A stretch of 64,000 nucleotides of DNA from an uncultured Muribaculaceae bacterium (GTDB lineage Bacteria; Bacteroidota; Bacteroidia; Bacteroidales; Muribaculaceae). The notes under the pieces were generated by a model that did no database searches, was not told the DNA's origin, and saw only the letters and a list, made by a program, of their open reading frames with translations. This document shows, piece after piece, positions 40,811 to 49,315 of this stretch (the stretch's first letter is position 1; the number at the start of each line of letters is the position of its first letter). The stretch lies in the NCBI GenBank assembly GCA_947179295.1, contig CAMXAZ010000005.1, positions 23,721 to 87,720 of the forward strand, given 5' to 3'. Made by a program: the position numbers and the translations under genes.

Positions 40811-42058
40811 TCATATCACACCGTTGGCTTTCATCGTCGCTTCCACGTCAAGGGCCTCGGCGAGGATAGTCACCGGATTTTCCACCTTCACCCCGGTGCT
40901 CATCTCGATCTGCATCTTGCAGGTCTCGCAGTCGGTGGCCACGAGGTCGACCCCCGCTTCAATGATGCGGTCGAAGAGTTCGCGCCCGATGGCCTGAGAG
41001 TAAGCATAGTTCTCTTTCTTGAACCCATAGGTTCCGGCAATTCCGCAGCACGACGATTCCAGCGGCACAAGAGTGATGCCGGGAATGCTCCTGAGCAACG
41101 ACACGGAATGGATGGACCAGCCGAGTTTCTGCATATGGCAGGGGGTGTGGTAGGTGATGCGCCTGCGGTAGTCTTTCCGGAACACGAGTTTCACCCGCCC
41201 TTCATCCACAAGGCGGTTGATGAAGGCGGTGGCAAGCTGGATGCTGTCACGCACGTCGGCATTATCTACATCGAGCAGGTGGGGATACTCGTCGCGGATG
41301 GTGAACACACAGGTCGAGCTGGTGGCTATGACCGGCCGGCCCTGGCTGACGGCCTTACGGATCGACCCGATGTTCAGACGGGCATCGCGCCGGGCCTCAT
41401 CCACCATCTTGTTGGCTATCTTGGCCACTCCGCAGCAGCGCTCCTTCTCCAGCAGACTGACTCCGTAGCCGATGGCATTCATCAGCTTGACAAAGTCGCG
41501 TCCGAGCGCCGGATTGTTGTAGTTGACGAAACATCCGTGGAAATATGACAGCCTGCGGGGAAAACGCGACTGGTCAGGAGCCTTGCGGCGCATCCACGAT
41601 TCGAATGTCTCTGAAGAGTAGGCCGGGAAACTCCTGTGGTGGTCGATGCCGAGCGTAAGATCCATGACGCTCTTGGTCAGCGGCATTCTGAGAGCCGTGT
41701 TGACGATGAATGACATCGATGTCGCCATCTTGCCCATGAAATCGGTGCTCGCAAGCATTCGGTCACGCAGTGAGACCGGGCGCTTGTCATATCTGATGCG
41801 CGCGGTCTGGATGATGTCGCCGATCTTTACGTTTGACGGGCAGGCCACCTCACAGCGCTTGCAGTTGAGGCAATATTTCAGTGCGGCATCATAAAATTCA
41901 GGATTTTTCAGTCTGTAACGCTCTCCGTCAGGTCCGGCCTGCTTCGGTCCCGGATAGTCGGGATTGACGGCGAGCACCGGGCAGTAGACAGTGCAGATGG
42001 TACACTTTATGCACTGTTCGAGATTGTTCGGACTGATATTTTTTATCTGGTATTCCAT
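40811..42058 (-). CDS. glpC: Anaerobic glycerol-3-phosphate dehydrogenase subunit C
   Basis: Two 4Fe-4S motifs (CIKCTICTVYCPV, CLNCKRCEVACPS) and CCG domains (CCGVAKIANKM, CCGIAGTYGFKKE). Confidence 0.93.
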   Translation of the reverse strand: MEYQIKNISPNNLEQCIKCTICTVYCPVLAVNPDYPGPKQAGPDGERYRLKNPEFYDAALKYCLNCKRCEVACPSNVKIGDIIQTARIRYDKRPVSLRDRMLASTDFMGKMATSMSFIVNTALRMPLTKSVMDLTLGIDHHRSFPAYSSETFESWMRRKAPDQSRFPRRLSYFHGCFVNYNNPALGRDFVKLMNAIGYGVSLLEKERCCGVAKIANKMVDEARRDARLNIGSIRKAVSQGRPVIATSSTCVFTIRDEYPHLLDVDNADVRDSIQLATAFINRLVDEGRVKLVFRKDYRRRITYHTPCHMQKLGWSIHSVSLLRSIPGITLVPLESSCCGIAGTYGFKKENYAYSQAIGRELFDRIIEAGVDLVATDCETCKMQIEMSTGVKVENPVTILAEALDVEATMKANGVI

Positions 42059-42078
42059 CGTGAAAATTGATTTTACTG

Positions 42079-43350
42079 TTAGGCCTGGGCTTCTGACATG
42101 TCTGCGCGTCCGGCTGCTATTATGTTTCGTGCCACCTGGAGAGCCGAAAGTATGGCCACACCGCCGCCAGAACCTTCGCGTATCGGGTTCGATCCGCCGA
42201 GAATAGCACCTACGGCATAGACATTTCCGGCCGGAACACCGTTGAACATCACGTGGAAGTCACGGTCGGTAACCACCCCGAACTGCATGTAGGGCTGATT
42301 GTCGAAAATGCTTTTCCCACACCAGAGACTGCGGTCTGCCGGAGCCTCCACGTCAGCTCCGAGCACCGGTTCATAGATGCGGTCAGGCTCGGCGGCAAGC
42401 CCCTGGCTGAAGAAGCTGCCGGTGGCGAGAATGAAATTGTCGGCCTGCAGGCTCATGCCGCTGAGGTTGGCGGTTTCTATTTCCTTAAGGACAGGGCCTT
42501 CCATGTAACCGCGGGTCACGTTGTCGCCGAGAAAATAAGTGCCTCCGAGCTGCTCGAAATAACGGCGGAGACGTATCTGCGAACGCATTCCGCAGACCGA
42601 CATGGGCAGCACCGGCACACACAGCAGCTTGGGTATCACCATAGAGCGCAACTCTCTGACCGGCTGTTCGGAATCAATCCCGACCACTGCGGGCATGAAT
42701 ACCACATCGGAGTCACCGGCCGCACGGTTGATCTCGGCGGCAAGCATCTCAAGCACCGGGCCTTTCAGCACTTTGGCTATGGCCGCAGCGCGCATTTCGG
42801 AGGAGTTTCTGCGCAGGCGCTCTATGGCCGGAAGCGTTATTTCGGCATAATTGCAGGGCAAATCGTGTTTCTTCAGTCCGTCGGCAAGAAAACCGGGAAG
42901 AAAATCAAGAAAACCCTTGAAATTTATGATCGTGGCCTTGCGCCATCCGGTTTCCGACGGATTCTCGCATGTGGCATAGTCGTCCATCGTAAGCCATGAA
43001 GGCTCACACAGCCCAAGCGGCGTAAGACGGAAATGATTTTTTGACGCATCGCCGATGAATGTCAGCCCGGCATCCGCAAAAATCCGTTTGGCATCATCGG
43101 CAAGAGCCGGAATCGACTCCGCTCCAATCTTGGAATAAGGATGTCCGGCGGGCAAAGATCCTATAGCCTCAAGCGGATGAAGCAGCTCTTTGCCGCCGGC
43201 ATGTCCGAGCAGTCCGAAAGATCCGGAATAGAAGTGCAGAGCACTCTGTCCGGAAGATATGATTGCGACTTTGCTGCCTGACCGTGCGAGCTTCACTCCG
43301 GCCATGAGGCCGCTGAGACCTCCTCCTATTATAATGGTATCGTATTTCAT
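42079..43350 (-). CDS. glpB: Anaerobic glycerol-3-phosphate dehydrogenase subunit B
   Basis: DTIIIGGGLSGLMAGVKLARSGSKVAIISSGQSALHFYSGSFGLLG; between glpA and glpC. Confidence 0.92.
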   Translation of the reverse strand: MKYDTIIIGGGLSGLMAGVKLARSGSKVAIISSGQSALHFYSGSFGLLGHAGGKELLHPLEAIGSLPAGHPYSKIGAESIPALADDAKRIFADAGLTFIGDASKNHFRLTPLGLCEPSWLTMDDYATCENPSETGWRKATIINFKGFLDFLPGFLADGLKKHDLPCNYAEITLPAIERLRRNSSEMRAAAIAKVLKGPVLEMLAAEINRAAGDSDVVFMPAVVGIDSEQPVRELRSMVIPKLLCVPVLPMSVCGMRSQIRLRRYFEQLGGTYFLGDNVTRGYMEGPVLKEIETANLSGMSLQADNFILATGSFFSQGLAAEPDRIYEPVLGADVEAPADRSLWCGKSIFDNQPYMQFGVVTDRDFHVMFNGVPAGNVYAVGAILGGSNPIREGSGGGVAILSALQVARNIIAAGRADMSEAQA

Positions 43351-43361
43351 CCTCTTATTTT

Positions 43362-45032
43362 TTATCGGTCGGCATTTTCGTTTGTCTCACACTCGCAGGC
43401 TTCTTCATGAGGCTGAAGACCGCAGACCCCTCTGTAGAGCCAGGTCATGAACTGCGCCTCGACAAGAGTCTGCCCCCATGCCACCGGCATCATTCCTTTC
43501 CAGCGCTCGTTGACGAAACTTGCGAGATCTTCGAGCGCCGCCGGCGGGTTTCCGGTCTCGTCTCTCAGTATGGCGGCCGCACGGCAGGCACACAATCCGC
43601 CCTGGCAGGTGCCCATGCCCATGCGGGTGCGACGGCGGAGATTGATCAGACTGTCGGCATGGAGCTTCTTAATGGCATATTTGATCTCCCCTACCGACAC
43701 CTGCTCGCATTCGCAGACAAGGGCATCGTCCTCATCGGCATTATAGCTGATTTCCGCGCTCATGGTGCCGTGGCGTCCCTGGGCGGCTTTCTGGTCTGTG
43801 CTCAGTTCGATTATATGTGATTTGCGCTTTCTGACTCCGGTTTCCGGCTCCGGGGTTTCCGATCCCGGAAGAGGTATCTCGGCCGTGCGACACGGGCGGC
43901 CTTCCAGGCCGAGCTTGCGGCAGGCCATATCGGCGGCCCATTCCGCCATCAGTCGGTAGGTCATGAGCTTGCCTCCCGAAATAGTGATCATGCCTTCGAT
44001 TCCGTCGCGCACGGCATGGTCCATGCAGACTATGCCGCGGCTGATGCTGCGGCCCGACGGATCATCGTCAGAGGCTATCAGAGGTCTCACTCCGGCATAG
44101 GCGCGGAGAATTCGCGTGTAGGCCAGACAAGGGGCAATCTTTATGCCCTCGCGCAGAAGCACGTCGACCTCCTCGCCTGTGACATCCATCCTGTCCACCT
44201 GATCAATCGGAATCCGGCTCGATGTCGTGCCGATGAGCGAGATGGTGTCACCAGGCACGAGAATATCCGCATCGGCAGGCTTGCGGCAGCGGTTGATGAC
44301 CACGTTGTTGACTCTGTGGCCGAAGATCAACAGAGCGCCTTTGGCCGGAAACATGTTCACCTTTATGCCGGCCATCGCGCATATGCGCTGCCCCCATATG
44401 CCTCCTGCGTTGATCACCAGCGAGGAGCGCACACGGAATTTCTGTCCGGTTCGCTGTTCGCGCAACTCCACTCCGCAGACTCGCCCCGACTCCATCAGCA
44501 TATCAGTGACCTCATGATAGGTCAGGATATCCGCTCCGTGGTTACGCGCGTCCATGACATTGGCCGTTGTCAGCCTGAACGGGTCGATGGCTCCGTCAGG
44601 CACTTTGACCGCACCTATTATATCTTTGTTGACCGCAGGCTCCATAGCTATTGCTATGGCCGGATCTATGACCTCGGCGTTGATGCCGGCCTGCAGACAT
44701 GATTCCACAAATTTCTTCTGATAGCCCAGATCATCCTCCGGGAGGGTGACAAACAGGCCTCCGGTTTCTTCGACGCAGTGGCGCGCTATACGGCGCAGAA
44801 TCATATTCTCCTTTATACACTCGCTGGCCGACTCCTGATCGGTGACAGCATAACGGGCACCGCTGTGAAGCAGCCCGTGGTTGCGGCCGGTAGCTCCGGC
44901 TGTAAAGTCAAAGCGCTCTACCAGCAATACAGAAAGACCGCGCATAGCACAGTCACGGGCTGTTCCGGCACCGGTAGCGCCGGCTCCGATCACTATTATG
45001 TCATAGTGCTCTTTGCAATGGTTCATGTTCAT
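43362..45032 (-). CDS. glpA: Anaerobic glycerol-3-phosphate dehydrogenase subunit A
   Basis: IIVIGAGATGAGTARDCAMRGLSVLLVERFDFTAGATGRNHGLLHSGARYA; C-terminal BFD-like CECEQVSVGEI...CQGGLCACR. Confidence 0.95.
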   Translation of the reverse strand: MNMNHCKEHYDIIVIGAGATGAGTARDCAMRGLSVLLVERFDFTAGATGRNHGLLHSGARYAVTDQESASECIKENMILRRIARHCVEETGGLFVTLPEDDLGYQKKFVESCLQAGINAEVIDPAIAIAMEPAVNKDIIGAVKVPDGAIDPFRLTTANVMDARNHGADILTYHEVTDMLMESGRVCGVELREQRTGQKFRVRSSLVINAGGIWGQRICAMAGIKVNMFPAKGALLIFGHRVNNVVINRCRKPADADILVPGDTISLIGTTSSRIPIDQVDRMDVTGEEVDVLLREGIKIAPCLAYTRILRAYAGVRPLIASDDDPSGRSISRGIVCMDHAVRDGIEGMITISGGKLMTYRLMAEWAADMACRKLGLEGRPCRTAEIPLPGSETPEPETGVRKRKSHIIELSTDQKAAQGRHGTMSAEISYNADEDDALVCECEQVSVGEIKYAIKKLHADSLINLRRRTRMGMGTCQGGLCACRAAAILRDETGNPPAALEDLASFVNERWKGMMPVAWGQTLVEAQFMTWLYRGVCGLQPHEEACECETNENADR

Positions 45033-45173
45033 ATGGGATTTAACCGGATTTGTTTTAAAGGAGAAGAATTCAATCTACGCCAGATTTCGAATTGCTTTCG
45101 AAATATAATATTTTTGATTTCGCAACAAAAGTAAGAATCTTTTATTAAAAAACAAAATATTTTTGCGGTGACA

Positions 45174-45203
45174 TATGTTAAAATCTGAATGTTTTTTAAC
45201 ATA
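45174..45203. promoter_or_regulatory. Operator-like inverted repeat between glpA and glpR
   Basis: TATGTTAAAA-10 nt-TTTTAACATA perfect repeat in the divergent intergenic region. Confidence 0.5.
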
Positions 45204-45319
45204 ACACCGAATTCAAGCCCACATTCATGAAAGTTTTTAACTTATTATATGTGAATTTCCAAATATAATTAATACATTTGTCTCTGACACAATACACATT
45301 TCTTTATACCTTAATATAT

Positions 45320-46120
45320 ATGACAAAGGAAGAACGTCACAATCTGATCCTTGAGACCCTCATCCGCCATGAATCAATTCCGGTTTCAAGCCTGTCGCTG
45401 CTCCTGGATGTGTCGGCAGTTACGATCCGAAAAGATCTCACCGAACTCGAAAGTGCGAACAAACTTTATAGAAGCCACGGCAAAGCCGTGCTGATCAACC
45501 CGTATATCAACAACCGCTCCATTCTGGAGAAAGAAAAACTTGCCCGCAAAGAGAAAGAACTGATTGGCCGCGAGGCTGCTTCGATGATCACTCAGGACGA
45601 TTCCATCATAATAGCCTCAGGCTCCACCGTCCTTGCCTTTGCCCGCTGCATCAAGCCGATACACCGGCTGACCGTGATAAGCGCATCTCTGAAAGTGTCG
45701 GAATATCTCGGCACCAACGAAAACATCGAAGTGATCCAGCTTGGAGGCACCCTGCGCCACAGCAGCCTCTCGGTCGTAGGGAAACATGCCGAGGCCCCGC
45801 TGAGCGAATTCTGCTGCAGCAAACTGTTCATTGGAGTGGACGGCATAGACCTCGATTTCGGCCTGACCACCACTGACATACGCGAAGCCGACCTGAACAA
45901 GGTGATGATGCGCACGGCCCAGAAGACCATCGTGCTGGCCGACTCATCGAAATTCCGTCGGCGCGGCTTCAGCAAAATAGCCAATATCACTGATATCGAT
46001 ACCATTATCACAGACTCGAATATTCCGTCCACTATCAGCCAGGCCATTGAGGATCTCGGAATCGAGCTGAAAATCGTCGACATCAAAAACACCGCGCCGG
46101 GCGTAGATTCCCAGATCTGA
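45320..46120 (+). CDS. DeoR/GlpR-family transcriptional regulator
   Basis: MTKEERHNLILETLIRHESIPVSSLSLLLDVSAVTIRKDLTELE, ADSSKFRRRGFSKIANI; divergent from glpA. Confidence 0.93.
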   Translation: MTKEERHNLILETLIRHESIPVSSLSLLLDVSAVTIRKDLTELESANKLYRSHGKAVLINPYINNRSILEKEKLARKEKELIGREAASMITQDDSIIIASGSTVLAFARCIKPIHRLTVISASLKVSEYLGTNENIEVIQLGGTLRHSSLSVVGKHAEAPLSEFCCSKLFIGVDGIDLDFGLTTTDIREADLNKVMMRTAQKTIVLADSSKFRRRGFSKIANITDIDTIITDSNIPSTISQAIEDLGIELKIVDIKNTAPGVDSQI

Positions 46121-46686
46121 CCCGGAAGCAGCCCGCCGGACCGACAGCTCATTCTCCTCTCTCACTCCTTCGTTACTCCCTCATCCTTCCTTCTTCACTC
46201 TCCGTGCCTGACACATCAGCACAATAGCAGCACACATCACTTTCGCAACGAAAGATCGCATTCTCCCCCAACACACAGCCCAAAAACAACAGCGCACACC
46301 CCCTGACCGAAGTTTTTCAGCACCGGATTACGAAATTTAGTAAAATTTCGATAAAAAAGTGCAAAGAAAATTTTGCAGATTAACATATATATTATACTTT
46401 TGTTGCGACTTGAAACCTAAAATCTTTCGTTTCAACCAAAATTCAAAACCAAACCAGCGAACTGTTCCTCAGGCAAAATAACCCAAAAGCCTCTTCCAGC
46501 ACTCTCCAGCCGACAGCAAAAAACAGCTTGAATCTAACCCTAAAACCTGCTTCCGACAAGCTGCACAAACGAAACCGACCCTTTCGCACCGGATTTTCCG
46601 GCCACGACACAATCTGCGGATTGTCCGCATAGAGAGAATGCCCTACCCTAAAAATACCAAAAAACAAAATAACACAAATCAACCTT

Positions 46687-47664
46687 ATGAAAAAACCATT
46701 CCTTGAAACGCTCACGGCGATAGCTCTATGCTTTGTCGGATTTTCGTCGTGTGGTGTTGATGACACCGCGGAAGACGCAGTGCCCCGCCTGAAGGTCGAT
46801 CAAAACCGAGTGGAGCTGATCAGAACCGGCACCCTCTCCACCGGCTCGGCTGCAACTCTCACAATCACCGCCAACAAAGGCTACAATGTAACCAGCGACT
46901 CCGAATGGCTTTCGGTCGACAAACCTACAGGCCGCGGCGCCGTCAATGTCAGCATTCTCGCCGAAGAGAATGAAAGCGGAGCCGTGCGCAAAGGTCTGCT
47001 CACCATCACCTCCGGATCAAACCTGAGCGAGACAATCACCGTGGTCCAGAACCTCGAAGAAGACCGCGATGACCGTATGCCGGTGGGCCACATCTATTTT
47101 AAAGACGACTTCGCCTGGTGTGTGGGCGGCACGGACGATGTCGGCAACCAGGCCATCGGCGATGCCCGCAATATCTACACCTGGAATTATGAAGCCAACG
47201 GATTCACAAGCTCCCTCCCCACATTCCAGTCGCTCTATGAAGACCTCAACTCAAACGCCAAGACGGTCTATACGATGGACGGCTATATCAAATTTGACAA
47301 AACCAACACCATCACGGCAATAGCCATCCGCGACCTCGGCATCGCAGCTGAAAAATCGACAAACGTCAAAGTCAGCTTCCGCTGCGCCCGCTACAACACT
47401 GACAAAACCACAGTAGTGGTGGCCATCGAAGGCGAAGGCTCGATCGACGGAGGCTCGCAGGCCGGCACCAGAATTGTCAGCGCCCCGGTAGCCATGTCGG
47501 CCGACAAACTCACATGGTCAGATGTCAGCGTAAGCATCCGCGGCATCTCTTCGAAGACCAAAATCATCATCGGCGAACAGACCTATGTCAAGGACGGCAT
47601 CAACAACAGCGGCACATTCCGCTGGTATATGGACGACCTCAAGGTTGAACGCATCGAGCGATAA
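46687..47664 (+). CDS. BACON-domain surface lipoprotein (glycan-binding candidate)
   Basis: Lipobox FVGFSSCG; BACON-like KGYNVTSDSEWLSVDKPTGRGAVNVSI; C-terminal domain shared with next gene. Confidence 0.8.
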   Translation: MKKPFLETLTAIALCFVGFSSCGVDDTAEDAVPRLKVDQNRVELIRTGTLSTGSAATLTITANKGYNVTSDSEWLSVDKPTGRGAVNVSILAEENESGAVRKGLLTITSGSNLSETITVVQNLEEDRDDRMPVGHIYFKDDFAWCVGGTDDVGNQAIGDARNIYTWNYEANGFTSSLPTFQSLYEDLNSNAKTVYTMDGYIKFDKTNTITAIAIRDLGIAAEKSTNVKVSFRCARYNTDKTTVVVAIEGEGSIDGGSQAGTRIVSAPVAMSADKLTWSDVSVSIRGISSKTKIIIGEQTYVKDGINNSGTFRWYMDDLKVERIER

Positions 47665-47698
47665 CACCTCATCTTAATTAACCGAATAATCAACAGAC

Positions 47699-49300
47699 AT
47701 GAAACTGCATAAAAATTTCATCTTCGCATCGGCGCTCGCCCTCGCGTCAGGTCTGGGCCTCACACTCACGGGCTGCAACGATGACGATGAGAAGATACCG
47801 GCCTATTTCAAAGCCGACAACCGCGAATTCACTCTTGAATACGACGGTCTGACCGACAAAGGCGAAGAACCCTCGCTGACACTCAACACAAGCGGCAACT
47901 GGAAAGTGAGCCAGAAAGACGAGTGGATACACCTCTCAAGAGAATCAGGCACCCGCGGAAGCCACAAGATTTTCGTGACCGCCGACGAGAACACGGGAGA
48001 TCAGCGCACCGGATTCGTTGAAATCAAACTCTCCGGAAGCGACAAGACCGAACTTCTGGCCGTAAGCCAGAACAAGAAGGTAGGCACACTCGCCGTATCG
48101 CCCGCACTCATCAGCGTGACAACCCTCGGCAATGCTGTCGAAGGCGAGACTCTTGCCTTCACCATCGACACCAATTCAGACTGGACCGTCTCACTGCCTG
48201 CCGGATGCGACTGGATAAGCCCGTCAAAGACCTCAGGCCAGGCCGGTAAGGAAAAAATCACATTCACCGCAGCGCTCAATCAGACCGGAGCCGAACGCGA
48301 AGCCCGGATCACCGTCACAGCCGGAGATCTTTCCCGCTACACCACAGTGCGCCAGGACGGAACAGTCTTCACCGTCAGCGAAAACGGCAAACCCGTAAGC
48401 AAGCTGACTTTCGCCGCCTCCGATGCCGCCGGCCTCAGCACCGAGCTGACCGTGGGCTGCATTGAATCATGGACACTCACCGCCAAACCCCAGTGGCTCA
48501 CCGTAAGCCCGTCAAGCGGCGAGGCAGGAGAGACCAAAGTCACTCTGACAGCCGAAGTCAACACAGAGGCTGCCCGCGAAGACTACATCACAATCACCAC
48601 CGCCCACGGCCTTGTGCTCACCGCTCCTGTGCTCCAGCTCTCAGACCGTCCCGAACCTGACTCAAAGGCTGTAGGTTTCGTCTACTACAACGACGATTTC
48701 TCCTGGGTCAAAGGCGGATCCGACCAGGTAAGCAACATCAACGGCGGAGCACCCAACGATGCCCGCAACATCTACACCTGGGACTTCAAGACAAACGGAT
48801 TTGACGATGTGCTTGCGCTCTTCAATCAGAAATACACCGACTACAATGCCTCGGCCAAAGTCATCTACGCTATGGACGGCTACCTGAAGTTCAACAAGGG
48901 CGGCGCTCAGACAGCAATCGCAATCAAGGATGCCCTTCCCATTGAAGGCGGACACTATGCCAACGTCGACGTGACTTTCCGCGCAGCCAAAAACGGCACA
49001 GACCCGATGACCGTCTCAGTTGTGATCGAAGGTGATGGCGAAATCCTCGATGGAGTGAGCGCCACACAGAGCAAGGAACTCGAACCCTTCAACAACTCCG
49101 ACAAGAACATCCCCTGGACATGGACCGACATGAAAGTGACCGTCAAAGGGGCCACAGCCAATACCCGGATCATCATCGGCGCGACTCCGTTCATCAACAA
49201 CGGGTTCAAGTCAGTGGCAACTTATCCCGACAACGGAAAGACCTCTTACTACCGCTGGTTCATGGACGATCTTAAAGTAACCCGAATCGAGACCAAATAA
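47699..49300 (+). CDS. BACON-repeat surface lipoprotein (glycan-binding candidate)
   Basis: Lipobox LTLTGCN; several BACON-like repeats (SGNWKVSQKDEWIHLS, NSDWTVSLPAGCDWISPS, ESWTLTAKPQWLTVSPSSG). Confidence 0.83.
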   Translation: MKLHKNFIFASALALASGLGLTLTGCNDDDEKIPAYFKADNREFTLEYDGLTDKGEEPSLTLNTSGNWKVSQKDEWIHLSRESGTRGSHKIFVTADENTGDQRTGFVEIKLSGSDKTELLAVSQNKKVGTLAVSPALISVTTLGNAVEGETLAFTIDTNSDWTVSLPAGCDWISPSKTSGQAGKEKITFTAALNQTGAEREARITVTAGDLSRYTTVRQDGTVFTVSENGKPVSKLTFAASDAAGLSTELTVGCIESWTLTAKPQWLTVSPSSGEAGETKVTLTAEVNTEAAREDYITITTAHGLVLTAPVLQLSDRPEPDSKAVGFVYYNDDFSWVKGGSDQVSNINGGAPNDARNIYTWDFKTNGFDDVLALFNQKYTDYNASAKVIYAMDGYLKFNKGGAQTAIAIKDALPIEGGHYANVDVTFRAAKNGTDPMTVSVVIEGDGEILDGVSATQSKELEPFNNSDKNIPWTWTDMKVTVKGATANTRIIIGATPFINNGFKSVATYPDNGKTSYYRWFMDDLKVTRIETK

Positions 49301-49315
49301 AAACGACAGACAACA

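Noticed and set aside
40787-41548. 253-aa plus-strand ORF opposite glpC
   Set aside because: Antisense artefact; iron-sulfur cluster motifs of GlpC are on the minus strand.
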